DNA from: Heterobilharzia americana
Taxonomy: Eukaryota > Platyhelminthes > Trematoda > Strigeidida > Schistosomatidae
Assembly: GCA_944470555.2 (NCBI GenBank)
Contig: OX104132.1
Location: 15,075,755 to 15,139,754 of the forward strand
Reading direction: 5' to 3'
DNA length: 64,000 bases
Shown here: positions 22,121 to 34,672 of the stretch, piece after piece
Numbering within the stretch: the stretch's first letter is position 1
Layout: the number at the start of each line of letters is the position of its first letter
The notes under the pieces: generated by a model
Told to the model about the DNA's origin: nothing
The model's input: the letters and a program-made list of their open reading frames with translations, nothing else
The model's database searches: none
Made by a program: the position numbers and the translations under genes

Positions 22121-23040
22121 ATATACCAATTATACTGCGGTTATTTATTTTGTTGGAAAATAGCATATTGCTGTATTAAATGAAAAACATTTTTCCACTT
22201 GAGCCTTAACCCTTTGTTAACGACCTTCTTTCCTGATCAATATGTTGGTTAAATCAACTTCCTTCGTTTAATATTTCTACAATTTGCTTTGATTCGTTGT
22301 TAGAATCTACAAATGTTGATAGAACTCACCGTACATGGTGTTGTACCACTGCAGATATTATATACGTTGTTCAGGATGACGTCCAGTTTTTCCAATGTCA
22401 CAGTTTCTATGTTTCAAACTGCTGGTTTTCTTTTAAATGAGTTTTATCTTGTCTTCTTTTGATACGGGACCCTCTGATCTGTATGGGAGCGTTTCAGGTG
22501 ATATTTAGTGGCTTGAAGACAACCAACTCTAGAGTGTTTTATGCATAGTAGGATGATTTCATTATTTGTTTGTATCAAGTATTTAGTTGCTTCTGGAAGT
22601 TGTATAATTTGTGAAATACTGTTGAATGGTGTTTCTGCTTAGATACCTTCCACAACTCTCATTGACTGGTCTTCATGAAAACAGTCACTTATATACAGAT
22701 AGGTATGGATGAGATAACGCAGCTATGAACTGTTCATCTGATATCGCATAGTCAATGAAGAGTAAAGCGAGGGTCAATAAGCATTCAACGAATTCTCCCC
22801 AACTGACGCAAAATCATCATTTTATCCACCGATGCGTAAAACATTTTGTAGTAAATAAAAGAGAAACCGCCGAAATAGACCGAAGGGCATGAAAAGGAGT
22901 AGCCATAAGATTGTTGATTCGTGGGCTCTTTGACTTAGTGTCCACTGGGTTACTTAGACCTGTATGTGGGCGACAATTTGTAAAACACAAAATGCATCCA
23001 TTTCGAAAAAACAACATTATACTTTGATATTATTGACGGA
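22121..23040. other. Intron sequence, nothing recognised
   Basis: No coding, RNA or repeat signal identified. Confidence 0.5.
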
Positions 23041-23155
23041 CTGTGGCTAGCAGTGGAATTCAGAGCGTGCCTTCCATCCTATCTTCGAATCTTTAGCCAG
23101 GTGTACTTGCCTCGTAATGAGTGATTTTGTTCCCACTAAGAAACCGAGTCACAAC
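23041..23155 (-). mobile_element. HH-SINE family 1 fragment, degenerate
   Basis: GTGGCTAGCAGTGGAATTC at 23044-23062 and the following 90 bp parallel the 3' tail and ribozyme of family 1. The core nucleotides are not preserved. Confidence 0.55.
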
Positions 23156-23569
23156 ATATAAAAAGGCATAAAAGTAATGGGATATATTCTCGAAGAAAAG
23201 GTGTAATACAACTTACAAAGTAACACAAATTGACTTGATCCTAGGATCCATGTATAACCAACCATCAGCAGAACAACTGAAAAGCAAAATAATAAAATCA
23301 TTCTCAGAAGGAGAGACAAACATGTTTTTCAGTGTGTGAAATATTTCCATAATGATTTGAAGGAAGAACAAGTATTTCAGCGATGAGTCTCTTTACGGCG
23401 ATTTCATTTTCAAAGTTGTACAATAGAAAACTTATACATTTTTTCTCTAGTCTAGAGATTCAATAGTGAAAAACCGTTTGGCAAGCATGACAGGCAACAC
23501 AAATAGTGTCAATCAATGAGTCGTCATTAAAATAAAGATAAAAAACCAAAACACCGATGAGGAGTGAGT

Positions 23570-24780
23570 ATTATTGGAGATATGTTTGAACAAGAAGTTT
23601 GGAAACTGAATTGTGATCAGGCAGAACATAGCAGGAAGGTTAAAAGGTTAAAAAATAATCTCTACGATCTCATCAAACCAACATGCTCCACAATTCCATG
23701 ACTTTACAGACTACCAAAAATTCACAAGGCCGGTCTACCCCTTCATCCGATTCTAGACATATTTGAATCTCCTTACCACCCAATCACGAAATAGCTAACC
23801 AAAATCCTAGAACCTGTAAGAAGAAGAATCGCCCTCCACTCTCTACACGACACTTTTGGATTTGTTGATTGCACAAGAGACAAGGATGTATCTAAGAGAT
23901 GTATGATATCACTTGATGTCGAGTCACTCTTCACTAACGTTCCATTTGTCGAAACTATCTAATTCTTATGAAGATAAATAGAAGATAAGAACATAATTAT
24001 TGGGATATCAGCTTCTCGCCTTAGGGACTGTTACTTAGATGCACACTCAACATTCAGTTCACATTTAATGATGTGATTTACAGACAGAAAGATGGAATGA
24101 CCATGGGATCTCCACTAGGTCCACTACTAGCATACTGTTTTATGGCCAGTTTGGAGAATGGACCCTTGAAATCAACGTTAGAAGGTTTTCATCTGTACAA
24201 ACTGTACATGGTCGATACTTTTATTATCTGTGATCATCAATATGATTTGAATCATGTTATAAAAATATTGAATAACTGGCACTCAGCAATTAGATTCACA
24301 CTTGAGGTAGAGAATCGATAGAAAATTCACTTTTTTGATGTAGAACTGACAAGATTAGCTGAGGGAACGTGAGGCAGGTCAATTCGCAAAAAATCAATGT
24401 GGAATAGTCAACTGAAGAATATTGTAATAGCTGGGTCCCTATGAGTCGTAAGCGAAATTTGATCATATCTCTTGCCACTCGCACTTAATGAATCGGCGGC
24501 CCCGATGTTTTAGAAGAAGTTTCTGTTCTAAAGAACATCCTGATTTGGAACGGACTTCCACCATGCTTCATAGACAAATACGTCAAACCTAAACCTCACA
24601 AAGAAAACCTTACCACCATGCCAAAAAAATACTCTGTATGAATCTCAACTTCAAAGGTGGATGATTCTGCCGCTGACATTCTAAAAAGGAGGATATCTAA
24701 CGCTCTGAGGAGCCCATCTTTACATCAACGCTGAGACTAGTATTCTCTTGTTGTCCAACGATCTCTAATATCTTCTATGT
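23570..24780 (+). mobile_element. Decayed Penelope-like element, RT domain
   Basis: Plus-strand RT blocks in PLE order: LYRLPKIHKAGLPLHPIL (about 23.71 kb), MISLDVESLFTNVPFVETI (about 23.91 kb), QKDGMTMGSPLGPLLAYCF (about 24.09 kb), then LYMVDTFIIC in place of YVDD (about 24.2 kb), and IRFTLEVENR (about 24.29 kb). Stops and frameshifts are frequent and the GIY-YIG domain is not recognisable. The loss of the second catalytic Asp (VDT) confirms inactivity. Confidence 0.8.
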
Positions 24781-24925
24781 GCATATGAGATTTCATCGTC
24801 GATTAATGTCGGTTGGAGTATCCTTGAAAACTGGAGAGTATTAGGTGTCTATTTCATACTAGTTTGAAAAATGTTTACCCTATGTATGGTAACCATGTGT
24901 AAATCTGCTCACTATCTTCAAAAGT

Positions 24926-25215
24926 ACCATTCTGACTATCTGAGATAGCTGTGGTTTGCCAGATTGACACTGATACTGGATAATGATTGAAGATAAAATG
25001 AAAATTTGGACAGCGACCGGATTTCAACCAGAGACCACCGGGTTTCCGGCCCGATGCTTTGCCAACTGAGCTATGAGGTCCTACTGCTGACCAGACTTTT
25101 TATTCCACTTTAACCACCAGGAGTTGTCTTGCCCGACTATCTGTGTACATCCGGGACGCTTTACTACCACTTGATCATACTCACACTGGCTGTCCAGTCC
25201 GGACTTCTCATCTTA
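24926..25215 (-). mobile_element. SINE family 4 (tRNA-headed, no hammerhead seen)
   Basis: The tRNA-like head on the minus strand at 25015-25085 reads CCTCATAGCTCAGTTGGCAA (A box) and later CTGGTTGAAATCCGG (B-box like). A body precedes it and a tail follows, shared with 25250-25610, 37005-37385 and 45305-45550. No CTGANGA...GAAA pair was found in this family. Confidence 0.65.
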
Positions 25216-25249
25216 ATCTAAATGTAACTGAATTAGAGAGGGGAACCAT

Positions 25250-25610
25250 CCTATTCTTTATCATTTTGGCTATCTGAGATACCGATGATTTGGTGGACTA
25301 GTATTTATGCTGGGTGATGACTAAAGGTGGGATGAAAATTTGAACCACGGCTGGATTTGAACCAACCAGTGTGAGTACGATCAAGCGATGGGAACAAGTC
25401 ATGAATTCAGATGGTAGTCAGGCAAAACCCTTAGTGATTGAAATGGAACAAAAAGTCTGGTCAGAAGTTGGACCCTGTAACTCATTTGGTAACCTATTGG
25501 TTGCTGGTTCGAATCCCGCCACCGTCCAAATTTTAATTTCACCTTCAACCATTGCCCAGTATCAAGTAGAAGTACGTTTGGTCAGGGAATCCCCAAACTA
25601 TGAGGAAATG
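25250..25610 (+). mobile_element. SINE family 4, fold-back copy
   Basis: About 25255-25364 is a minus-oriented tail. It switches near 25365 to a plus-oriented unit with a tRNA-like head at 25480-25535 (CTCATTTGGTAACC, then GGTTCGAATCCCG), followed by its own tail ending near 25600. The two tails are inverted relative to one another. Confidence 0.6.
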
Positions 25611-26264
25611 ATCCTCTGCTGTTCGTTGATTTGAAATAGTTCTGCGAGATGGAACTTTATATGGTGTCTTTTGATTGTTATTGAATTGAAAAACGGATTT
25701 CTTTCATAGTTAAAAGATTACGAATTATTCCATTAGATATTAGTCAACAACCAGATGACTGTGGTCTTCGTCATTAAGGAAAACTGAGTAATATTTCATT
25801 GTGTCATATAGAATACCTGCTTGATATATTATGAAAACTTACTCAGTTCATCTCCAAGTTTGATTCCCTGATTACCTTTCACTTCTGTTTGTGCGCTATT
25901 AATTATTTTCGACTATCTTTTAAACGTGAGTACATTCTATGTACTTAATGAGTTAAAGGCTCACTTTTTTCCCTTGTTTCTTCCCTTCCAGAATACCTGG
26001 CTGGTTGACTGAACTACCGCTACACACTCGTCTACTCGTCCACTTGAGCAAAGTATCTATGACCTAGATGAGAGCTTATTATTAGCTGGATGCTTTTTGC
26101 CTGCATCATAGTCTGCATTCTAGAGCTGAATAAATCACTCCCCATCAAGTCATTACTGGAGGGCAACCAACTTCATGTTCTCTAGTCCTGCTCGAGTGCT
26201 GATCTAATTCAGTGAGTCATTTTACAACATGGTCGCCAAGCTAGGAGATTCACCACCACGACGT
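25611..26264. other. Intron sequence, nothing recognised
   Basis: No feature recognised. Confidence 0.5.
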
Positions 26265-26525
26265 ACTTTGACAGATGTTAGTTGGATGGAGGTAATCGGT
26301 AGGAAGCCCTGTTCGATTCAGGTTTCGTGGCTGTTGGCACTCATCAGCAGGGCCTACCTATAACCTCTACGGAAATGATAAGATTCTAACCTCAACGTTA
26401 GGCGACACAAGTTTATATCTCAGGTGGAACATCAGTCTCATAGAGCTTGCAGATATGTCTTGCTGATGAGTGCCAAAAAGCACGAAATATAGGTCAAGTG
26501 AGGCAGGAGGGGGTGGAAGTCATTG
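26265..26525. mobile_element. HH-SINE family 3, inverted pair of ribozyme ends
   Basis: 26270-26350 holds the family 3 ribozyme and tail on the minus strand (CTGATGA and GAAA present, stem I CCCTG/CAGGG, stem III disrupted). 26450-26525 holds a second one on the plus strand. The block between them (26350-26450) may be head remnants. tRNA-like heads are not clear. Confidence 0.65.
26458..26500 (+). ncRNA. Hammerhead motif of HH-SINE family 3, core intact, stems weakened
   Basis: CTGATGA (26463-26469), stem II GTGC-CAAAAA-GCAC (26470-26483), GAAA (26484-26487) and a GTC triplet (26493-26495) are all present. Stem III ATATAGGT pairs imperfectly. One C is missing after the cleavage site relative to family members, which shifts stem I (TCTTG/CAAG) by one. 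Activity is doubtful. Confidence 0.6.
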
Positions 26526-26886
26526 CAGAAACGCTCAAGATCTTGTAAAAATGTGGTAAAGTATTTTAAGATATAAGTGGTGACTAGACGAGCTACATAA
26601 AATGGGGACTAGTGATTCGACTTGTGGCAATACCAAACCTATTTATTATTACGCAATCCACTTGATATATGCCTTGGCTTTTGAGAACGTCGACAATGAA
26701 ACCATATGTTGGAAGCGCCCTTAAGGCTTCCATTGCTTTCATATTTCTTTGGGGTTCTAAATTTCCACTTTAAAAAACACCACAACTTTGAAAACGATAC
26801 AAAACTAGATTTTTTCTCAGCTGACTGGGGATTTACAGATGATTATGAATACCAACCTGAAATTATTGAATCCCCTCAAACCTTCA
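26526..26886. other. Intron sequence, nothing recognised
   Basis: No feature recognised. Confidence 0.5.
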
Positions 26887-27265
26887 AAATGAGTTAATTT
26901 AGTGCTCATTGGTGACTAGCTTCGACAGGTGATTCCTGAAGTTCCAATCAGAAGTCGTGACCATTGGGGCCAACCAAGTCGAACATGAGGACAGTGACTC
27001 AATTACGGCATCGGGTAGAGATTGCGTCACATCGTAAACTGATAGAAGTGCGAAACACGAACCACTCGATGAGGACCTAGTGGTTCAATGTAGCGTGCTG
27101 AACGCAGACCCTGAAGGCTCTGGGTTCGATCCCTGGTGGGGTGGGGTCATGTGTGTGCACTGTTGAGAAGTCCCAAACTAGGACGGAGCAGCTAACCAGT
27201 GCTCCTAGGTTACCAATGTTTCCCCAACCAATGTTGGTTCATGATGGATATCAAACCGAGACTTA
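26887..27265 (+). mobile_element. HH-SINE family 2 copy, near full length, ribozyme dead
   Basis: Leader (26900-27060), tRNA-like head (27068-27140, with GGGTTCGATCCCTGGTGGGG as the B box), ribozyme relic (27158-27205) and tail (27210-27260) are in order. The core reads TTGAGAA and GGAG in place of CTGANGA and GAAA. Confidence 0.7.
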
Positions 27266-27654
27266 CAGACACTCCATTCCTAACCTTCTAGGTTGTCCTT
27301 CCATTCCATGTAGTGCTTTACAGTGAAACAAAGTTTCTTCGGCTGTTTCACTTATTTGATTACTCAATGACACTTCGAAACTTTTCGACAAAGTATTACC
27401 AGATTTTAAAACTGTAAGATGTGGAGAATATTTGTAGCTCAGAAGGGTGATTTAATCTATTAATCATTAAACCATTCAACTGATAGAACACAATACTATG
27501 AAAAACATTTTCAAACTTTCTTAACATGCTTGAACCAATACTGGGACTTCTAATTCTCCTGCTCCTCTTCTTTCCAATCCAGTTAGCCTACTGCTACGCT
27601 CTTTAGCCCAGTGAATTCCTACGGTGGGATTAACAAACAAAATTGGATGCCGGT
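27266..27654. other. Intron sequence, nothing recognised
   Basis: No feature recognised. Confidence 0.5.
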
Positions 27655-27880
27655 TGCGCAAGAGGTGGTTATCGTGCTTAGTGGCTTAGTGGATAACGCT
27701 CTGGCGTTTGAAGCGAAGGTTACTGGGTTTGAGCCCCAGTGGGAATAATATAACTCCGCACTGGGGTGCAGGTACACCCAGCTGACAAGACTCGAATGAG
27801 ATGAAACTTGCGTCCTGGATTCCTCTGCTAGTCACCAAGGTTAATATAAACTGGTTTACAGTATCTAGTCATCTGAAAAG
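27655..27880 (+). mobile_element. HH-SINE family 1 (Smalpha-like) copy with complete head
   Basis: The tRNA-like head at 27674-27750 (TTAGTGGCTTAGTGGATAAC, then TGGGTTTGAGCCCCAG) is followed by a ribozyme relic at 27776-27823 and a tail. CCCAG and CTGG of stem I and GAAA are kept. The core reads CTGACAA, and stem II no longer pairs. Good for defining family order; inactive. Confidence 0.75.
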
Positions 27881-28357
27881 CTCTGATAGAATAGTAAATG
27901 TCTAACGTTGATTTGTTTCTATATACCTCTCTACAACAGGTACATGCACTGAACCTCCAAGTGATCGTTGGATCTCATGCTCAAAACATTAAGTTTGAGC
28001 CAATGAATTTAGTGTATGAACACTTTCTAATCTCAAACAACCACTTGTAAAAGCCGACACGTATCGTCTTCAACGCTTAAAGTTAGCGGCATTCAATAAA
28101 AAATTCGAAGATTCTTCGTGCCTTGAATGAGTTAACAGGAAGCAGTAAATGCTTATCAAATTCGGCAGTAGAGAAGGGGCTTAACTTGGAGAAGTAGTGT
28201 TTACTGAAGGACAACTAAACAATTTGGATCACCTAACAGCAACCTGATTAACTGTGCTGGTTGACATTCTGATAGCCTGAAATAACACTGACAGACTGTC
28301 TACTCATATCTATATTACCTAAATGCTAGTGCCAAGAATACACTGATTGCCATATCC

Positions 28358-28680
28358 ATCTTGGTGACTAGCAGTGGAAACCAAGACGCTTGTTTAGTCT
28401 TCTTTGGAACTCGTCAGCTGGATGTACCTGCACTCCAGTGAATGATGTTGCCCGTACCAGGACTAGAACCCGGTAGCTATCGCTTCAAACGCTATAGAGT
28501 TATCCACTAAACCACTGGGCACGATAGCCATCTCTTATACAAGGGGTATCATTTTTTTGTTTTGGATATTTGTAGTTTTCCGTTCCCAAGTAGGCCTGAA
28601 TCCCTCGACCATCTGTTGGCAAATGGGCTCCTATAAGGATGCCTTAATCCTGATTGGTTACTTTTACATTACAGACAAAC
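28358..28680 (-). mobile_element. HH-SINE family 1 copy plus upstream tail
   Basis: Minus strand: a tail of another unit (28560-28680), then a tRNA-like head (28440-28545) and ribozyme (28379-28425). The core CTGACGA is intact, but G12 of GAAA is replaced (TAAA), and stem III is broken. Predicted inactive. Confidence 0.7.
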
Positions 28681-29728
28681 AGACTGTCACAACAGGCATT
28701 CAATCACTATTCGTTTCGGAGTACAGAGTGCACCTGAAATATAATACCTTAAAACAGCCAGTAAAATGACCAATTGGGTTTGTTTATTAGATGAGGTAAA
28801 GGAACCTAATTAATAATCATAATAACCAATCTACACTTTTTAATCGAATCCATGACTGAAAAATTAAATATCTGGTTGTGTTCACAGTAGTGTACGTCTT
28901 ATAAGATTTCTTTTTTATTGATCGTGAACTTTTAAAATTATCGATTTTTCCCACATATACTACTAATTATATCTATAGTTTACAGTTTACATCTTCCACT
29001 TATTGGCTAGTTTTATACTGACTTTTAAAACGAAATGTGATTGGTATGATTAATCACTAGGTCACTTGACTAATTGTTGATTTACTCGTGTGTGTGTGTG
29101 TGTGTGTAGAGATAGTATAAATCAAATATTTGACTATTTTATTCAGCAAGTGTAAAGCAAATCTACCTTGTGATGGTAGATCAGCGAAGGCTAACAGGAA
29201 GACGTTTACATCAGGCATAGAATTAATGTATGCGTACGGTAGTTGACTTATACCTTGACAGATTCTGTCCGAAAAAAACCCTAAAATTTGATTTTACAAA
29301 TATCTTAAAAGCCATATGAGTAAACAAATAACTTCTTCATGTACTACAGTTAGCTTTATGTACATATTGAGGAATTGGGCGTCAGTAGTATAGAGATTCC
29401 GCTTATCAACTCGCTAAATAATATTTTATACGCTTGAGGAAGTCAATTGAAAAAAGTTGTCCGTGAACATTAATGATAGGATCAATTGTTATTAGGATTC
29501 AATTCAGTATAGTCGATTATCTAAATGATTACATGGCTTATGTAGTACTTATTGCAAGGTGATAGTTAAATAAAACAATAAGGTGTTCATGACAACTGTT
29601 GTATTTATCAATAAGACTGCTCCTATAGAACCAGTTACATCAATCGATATTTTAGAGATTTAATTTTCCGTTCACATGAACTTCTTCCAGTTCAGTTACG
29701 CAAAGGTGTGGTAATGACCCTTACCGAC
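28681..29728. other. Intron sequence with (GT)n at 29089-29107
   Basis: Only the dinucleotide tract is recognisable. Confidence 0.55.
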
Positions 29729-30660
29729 GTCAAATTACCACACTTGGTTCACACGAATTGTAGGGTGGATATGCATAAGTCACTTTCTATCCTATATCAG
29801 ATTCCTATCAATTTGCCATAAAGTATTCGGCTCCAAATCCTTCAGACTGGTGAAGCAGTAGCAATCAGGATCAAACAACCGGAGTTATGTTTTCAAAAAA
29901 GAGTAAGTATTGCTACTACAGCTACTGTAGCATCCTGCCGTAGATAATCTAATCCCATACTGTGAATACCTCTTCTTTCTTATAATCAGAAGTAATTTTG
30001 ACAAATTCTCTTAACCTGTTTTGTCCTTCTTAGTTTATTTCATCCGGTTGTTATAAACACCTTCCTATTGTTTTATTAAACTATAACCTTATAACTTTAC
30101 TTATACAGCACAATCAATTAACTAATCAGTCATTTTCAATTGAATAACTGATCACATCATAACGTTCACATATTATTATTTGTCCCTTGGGTTCCTAATG
30201 GAACACTGGGCTTCAGTAGAATGTCACCATTTCACTCTGTTCTCCTAAGTCTTTGGAACCTGGCTCCACAACTGCCCATAAGCTTCCATTTCTTCCTCAC
30301 AAGATCTCCTTCATGTCACCTTCTCCTCGGACGCCCAACTCGTCGTTTCCCTTTTTCGGTTCCACTCGAGTGCCTAGCCTGACGCAAGATCTCCCCAGAT
30401 GGTCTTTTCAGTGTATGTCCAATCCAATGAATCTCCACTATTTTCTGCATATTTGCTGGGCGATAAGTTCTTGGATGGTTCGTTGGTAGGCCAGATTTCC
30501 TTGTTGCTTATTCTTTCTCATCATGACTTTTCTCATCTGTGTATAAAATATTATTAACAAACTGATAAGAGAAATCTCTCTATATTATTGACTCCCAATT
30601 CCTCAATATATACATATAAATAACTTTAGGACCTGAAGAAGAAGAAGAAATCATCGAAAA
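29729..30660. repeat. Unclassified interspersed repeat, copy 2, split by an RTE insertion
   Basis: Near-identical to 6812-7000 over the first 190 bp. It then shares blocks such as TTATAAACACCTTC at 30051-30064 and AATATTATTAACAAAC at 30546-30561 with copy 1. The RTE copy at 30172-30530 sits in the middle and is absent from copy 1, so it inserted after the repeat arose. Confidence 0.65.
30172..30530 (-). mobile_element. RTE-like family A, 5'-truncated insertion (copy d)
   Basis: The 3' end is at a short ATTATT tract near 30172, followed (plus view) by the family terminal block GTCCCTTGGGTTCC at 30181-30194 and the C-terminal coding region to about 30525. Substitutions and small indels break the frame. 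It interrupts the unclassified repeat copy 2. Confidence 0.75.
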
Positions 30661-31827
30661 GAATATTCTTTGTTCACTAAAATGGTTTTTGAATTAACTT
30701 GGCGACAGCTAATCATTGAAATAATAATCTAATCCAAGATGTTGTGAGCTTGAATTCAAAAATTCTTGGTTATGCTAGGTGTTGTGATCAAACCACCTAG
30801 CTTACACAACCAAGATCATCCACCTGAGCTCAAAATACTCCCCCATCATTTCAAATCAGAAAGTATCTTTCATGTAGCATTGGAATTAATTAGCAGAACA
30901 TTTTTCAAGGTCACATTTTATTTGATCTTTACCATTGGTAAATTGTTCTCTTTATGCGTAAAAAACAACATCCCTGGACAGACCACCTTCATGTGCATCT
31001 CTACTAGTTAACCTACTCCTGTGGAGCAGTGGGGGTCTTGGTTATCCAAGCCCGTCGACCAACGTGTACGTCCTACACGTTCTGAACGCTTTTGTATATA
31101 ATACTGGTTGATAAGTTGAAAGCTAAATTGCTTTTTGTGAAACAAGTTGTGGTATTAAAATTGTTGAAAATTGTTTCTGTAAGATGATGAATTAGTTAGA
31201 AAGTGAACTTCTGGTGGTGAGAAAAAGGGAATCCTGTAGAGAAGAGGTGTGAATAGCTTAACAGTTCCACTTGACTGTACCTATAAAGATATGGATTAAA
31301 TAGTTTAGCGATGAATTAAGTCTTTTCAATGTAATTTCATATTCGCTACCCTTCTTGTATTTGACAATATCGAAAAATTCGGTTAACAGACTGAATGAAT
31401 GGGAGGCGAATCAAAGTAGGATGTTCGAAATCTACCATCTTATAAAATGGTCAATCATAACCTATCATTGACAAAAGTATTAAGAGAAGTATGGGTGGGA
31501 AACACCAGCAGATTTTCAAAGAATAACACTATCCTAGATAGAGTCAGGAGGATGACAATTTTCTTAAAAGCTCCTGGGAGATAAACTCGAAAGACATTCC
31601 TGTAACTCCCTCCTGGAATAGCATATCATAGTCACCCTCTGATGTGTCTCAGCATCAACGATAATTTACCACAGTTTACTAATTCAGTGCTTACTGATAA
31701 GACTCTTGTTTCGTACTAGGTGGCATTCGTCAGCAGTACACATCAACCCAATCAATGAAATGCAGACTTCGAGACTGAATTGCAAATGGTTGGTCGAGAG
31801 TAGTTTGTTTTAGCTGAATGGTAACGT
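30661..31827. other. Intron sequence, nothing recognised
   Basis: No repeat, exon or RNA motif identified. Confidence 0.5.
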
Positions 31828-33080
31828 GTCATCATCATCATCAACAACAACATAGGACCAGGCATTATTGCGTAACGGTCCAAGTTGCCACACCTCATAT
31901 CAGCACATCAAGTAAAAAGGTAGTGAAGTGGAAGATGAAGATAAGAAAATTCAGTCAAAAGAAACATAAAGTAAGAAAAGAAAGAAAGGAAGAATGAGAA
32001 ACTGGTGAGACTCGGTATAGTGTCGTTAACATGAAGATAATGTATGTATACATCGGCGCTACTGACATCGGTTCTGAGCCACATCACCTAGGGTCCCGAA
32101 CCACTGGTTCCTCTTGTCCCACGGACCCCAACCACCTACTCTGCATCCACCCACATGGCTCAAACCAACAGTGAGAGACTTCATGCATCGGTGCCATGTT
32201 TTAGTCTGGCCACCTTGGGCCTTTTCCCAGCCTGGACCCACCTCAGCCAACATTGTGTGACAAGGCAATTGGTGACTAGGCATATGTAGTACGTGTCCCA
32301 ACCATCTCAGTCGATGACGGTTCATAACCTCGTCTACTGACTTACCTCTTCTCCCTAAAACTCTACACCTAACTTCTGCATCACTCACATGGCGACACCA
32401 CGGAATACGTCCTATACTACGAAGGCAACAGTGGTCAAACACCTGAAGCCTTTTTACATCTTCCACTTTAAATGGCCATGTTTCATAGCCATAGAGTAGA
32501 ACAGATCGGACTGCTGTGCAGTACACGCGACCCTTGGTAGTCAAACGGATATCACGGCGGCGCCATAGGTGGCGTAAGTTGGCAAAAGCCAATCGAGCCC
32601 TTTGTACCCGTGCAGAGATTTCATCGGCCACTGGGCCATCAGGTCTGATCCTACTTTCTAGGTAAGTGAAGTGGTGCACACACTCAGTCACTGCACTCCC
32701 TATTGTTAGCCGGGGGACCGTTGAAGACCAATCCTAGAGTAACAATTTACATTTGGGTGGTGAGAAACGCATCCCAAACATTCTCAAATTGCTACTCAGT
32801 GTTCAGAAGACTCTGAATCTTGTCATCTGCATATTCTACGTCTAACGAAAATCCTCTTGCGATCAGGTCAATGTCTGTGTAATCAGGTGACGAGAGGAAG
32901 ACCTCCATGAGAATATCAATGATAAAATTGAATAAGAATGGAGACAGTGGGCACCCCTAACGGACACCACTCAATGAGCATAGCTCCCTGGACATCTCAC
33001 CATAGGCTGTAACACGCCCACCAGTGTTCGAGTAGAGAGCCTTCTGGTAATGTGTACTCCATGGATCTTATTAACTGATG
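31828..33080 (-). mobile_element. RTE-like non-LTR retrotransposon, family B, 5'-truncated
   Basis: A 210-codon open stretch (32691-32059) carries the post-RT domain: FTYLESRIRPDGPVADEI, RLAFANLRHLWRRRDIR, VRSVLLYGYETWP, RLRWLGHVLHMP and GGQTKTWHRCMKSL. Upstream (32700-33060) lie RT pieces GCPLSPFLFNFIIDILMEVF and a degraded EYADD box, separated by stops. A 3' untranslated part runs to an ATC/AAC-rich tail near 31830. This family is distinct from family A in sequence although built the same way. The open stretch is probably relatively young, but the RT is broken. Confidence 0.8.
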
Positions 33081-33324
33081 AGACATAACTAATAGATTAG
33101 TCAGTAAGCCATGTTTCATTGATATTGAGAACAGAGATATCAATGCAAATGGGCAAACATTTGTGGATTCGTTAACTACAACCTGATTGACCCATAATCA
33201 TTTTATGAAGGCTAAAGACAGTACCAGAAGGTAGGTATATTGACCAATGAATTAGAGTTACAAAACGATGACTCACTGGTTCAGACCCAAATTGAAGACT
33301 GCTGTCACCCTTTACCATACAGGG

Positions 33325-33490
33325 TCGAATTGCCCGACCTCTATTGGCAGATGCGCCCCTGTGCGGATGCCTGGATACTGCTGAGTATTTATGATGTTAT
33401 ACTGATCTCGGTGATTAGCAGAGGGATCATTAGGGTATAGGTTTATCCAGCTGACGAGTCCTGGATTCCTGTGCTAGTCACTAAGATCAA
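33325..33490. mobile_element. HH-SINE family 1, rearranged fold-back fragment
   Basis: A minus-oriented tail (33330-33420) abuts a plus-oriented ribozyme end (33425-33480) that has CTGACGA directly joined to the cleavage-side sequence GTCCTGGATTCC. Stem II, GAAA and stem III are deleted. Confidence 0.6.
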
Positions 33491-34563
33491 TATCTTCATC
33501 CTTCATTTGAACATCATTTCTGGACAACGTTTATAAACCTGGAAAAGTTTGAGAAAAACCTACTTTTTGTTGTTTAAGTATTGATTTCTACTTAACTGTT
33601 TGTTTTGCATATTCGTTTTATCAAATTGTATTTAGTGCTTGGTTACTTAGAGTATAGTTAAGCAACAAGAATAGCAGGAGAGAAGTCAACTCTATTATTT
33701 TGCTTACCTTAACTATTACACTGAACAGTCAGTATTAGTAGACATGTCTGTACACTTCAGTGTGTATATGCATATGTTTACGCGTTCAAATCATCGTCTT
33801 GGTTGTCTTTCCTGTCTACTGGAAATTGTTTGTTGCTATTATATTCAGTTCAGAATGATACGCAACAATTAGTTAGGTTATTTTCCTGTAGGCTACTACT
33901 CTTATGCTACAATAGGCAGAGTATAGATTAACTTCCTTTAAGAGTGATTGATTAAGCTTATTCAACTAACTGGCAAAAATTTCTTTCATCTGGGTGAAAC
34001 TAAGATGTGGTTAGTATTTCCAGTCCTATAGTTCACGTGGTACAGTACATAACTGATAATTCATAGGCATCTCTGTATTGAACTGGGCTGCTTGAACTAA
34101 AACGAACAGAACTCTAATAACAACCGATACTCCGTGTACATGGTGACTGTAGAACTTACTACAAGATAACCCTGTGGTGAGTAATCTGGAGGATTAGACC
34201 AAGAGAGTACACCAACACTTTGGGATTCAGATGAATTAATCTGATGATTCCCTGTTTGTTTGAAGCTTCCCCCTTGTATTTTACTTCTGACCATCAACAA
34301 ACAAGCAACATCAAACGCTTCTTGTTGAATTCATTTTGAAACTCACGACATCCTTCAGCCTTTATTCATCATCCGTGTGAAGTTAAACAAGCGTTATGAG
34401 CTAGAATAATGAAGGGATAAAGTTTTCAATGTCAAAATTCTTTGATAAATTTCTTTAAAAGTCAGCGATTAGTGTTGCTTCTTTTTAAACTGTTCCATTA
34501 AGTGAGGTCAGTTCCCTAAAACAACTACCTTTACAAAAACAGTAACCGATTAGAAAAGCTAGG
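33491..34563. other. Intron sequence, nothing recognised
   Basis: No feature recognised. Confidence 0.5.
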
Positions 34564-34672
34564 CAACTTTAAAGGCCATCCTAGCAACAACTGAAATAAC
34601 CAATTAGGTTTCTCCATTTTATGAAACTCTGCCTTTCCAGCAGAAATTGTTGCTAGGGTGGCCCTTAAAGTC
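34564..34672. mobile_element. Fold-back (MITE-like) element, single copy
   Basis: The terminal inverted repeat ACTTTAAAGGCCATCCTAGC (34567-34586) with its continuation matches TTGTTGCTAGGGTGGCC at 34648-34664 and the following TTAAAGT. The interior contains CTGAAATAACCAATTAGG, shared with the array at 37856-38408. There is no coding capacity. A non-autonomous DNA element is the best guess. Confidence 0.7.

Noticed and set aside
24926..25610. Hammerhead in SINE family 4
   Set aside because: No CTGANGA followed by a stem and GAAA could be found in any of the four copies on either strand.
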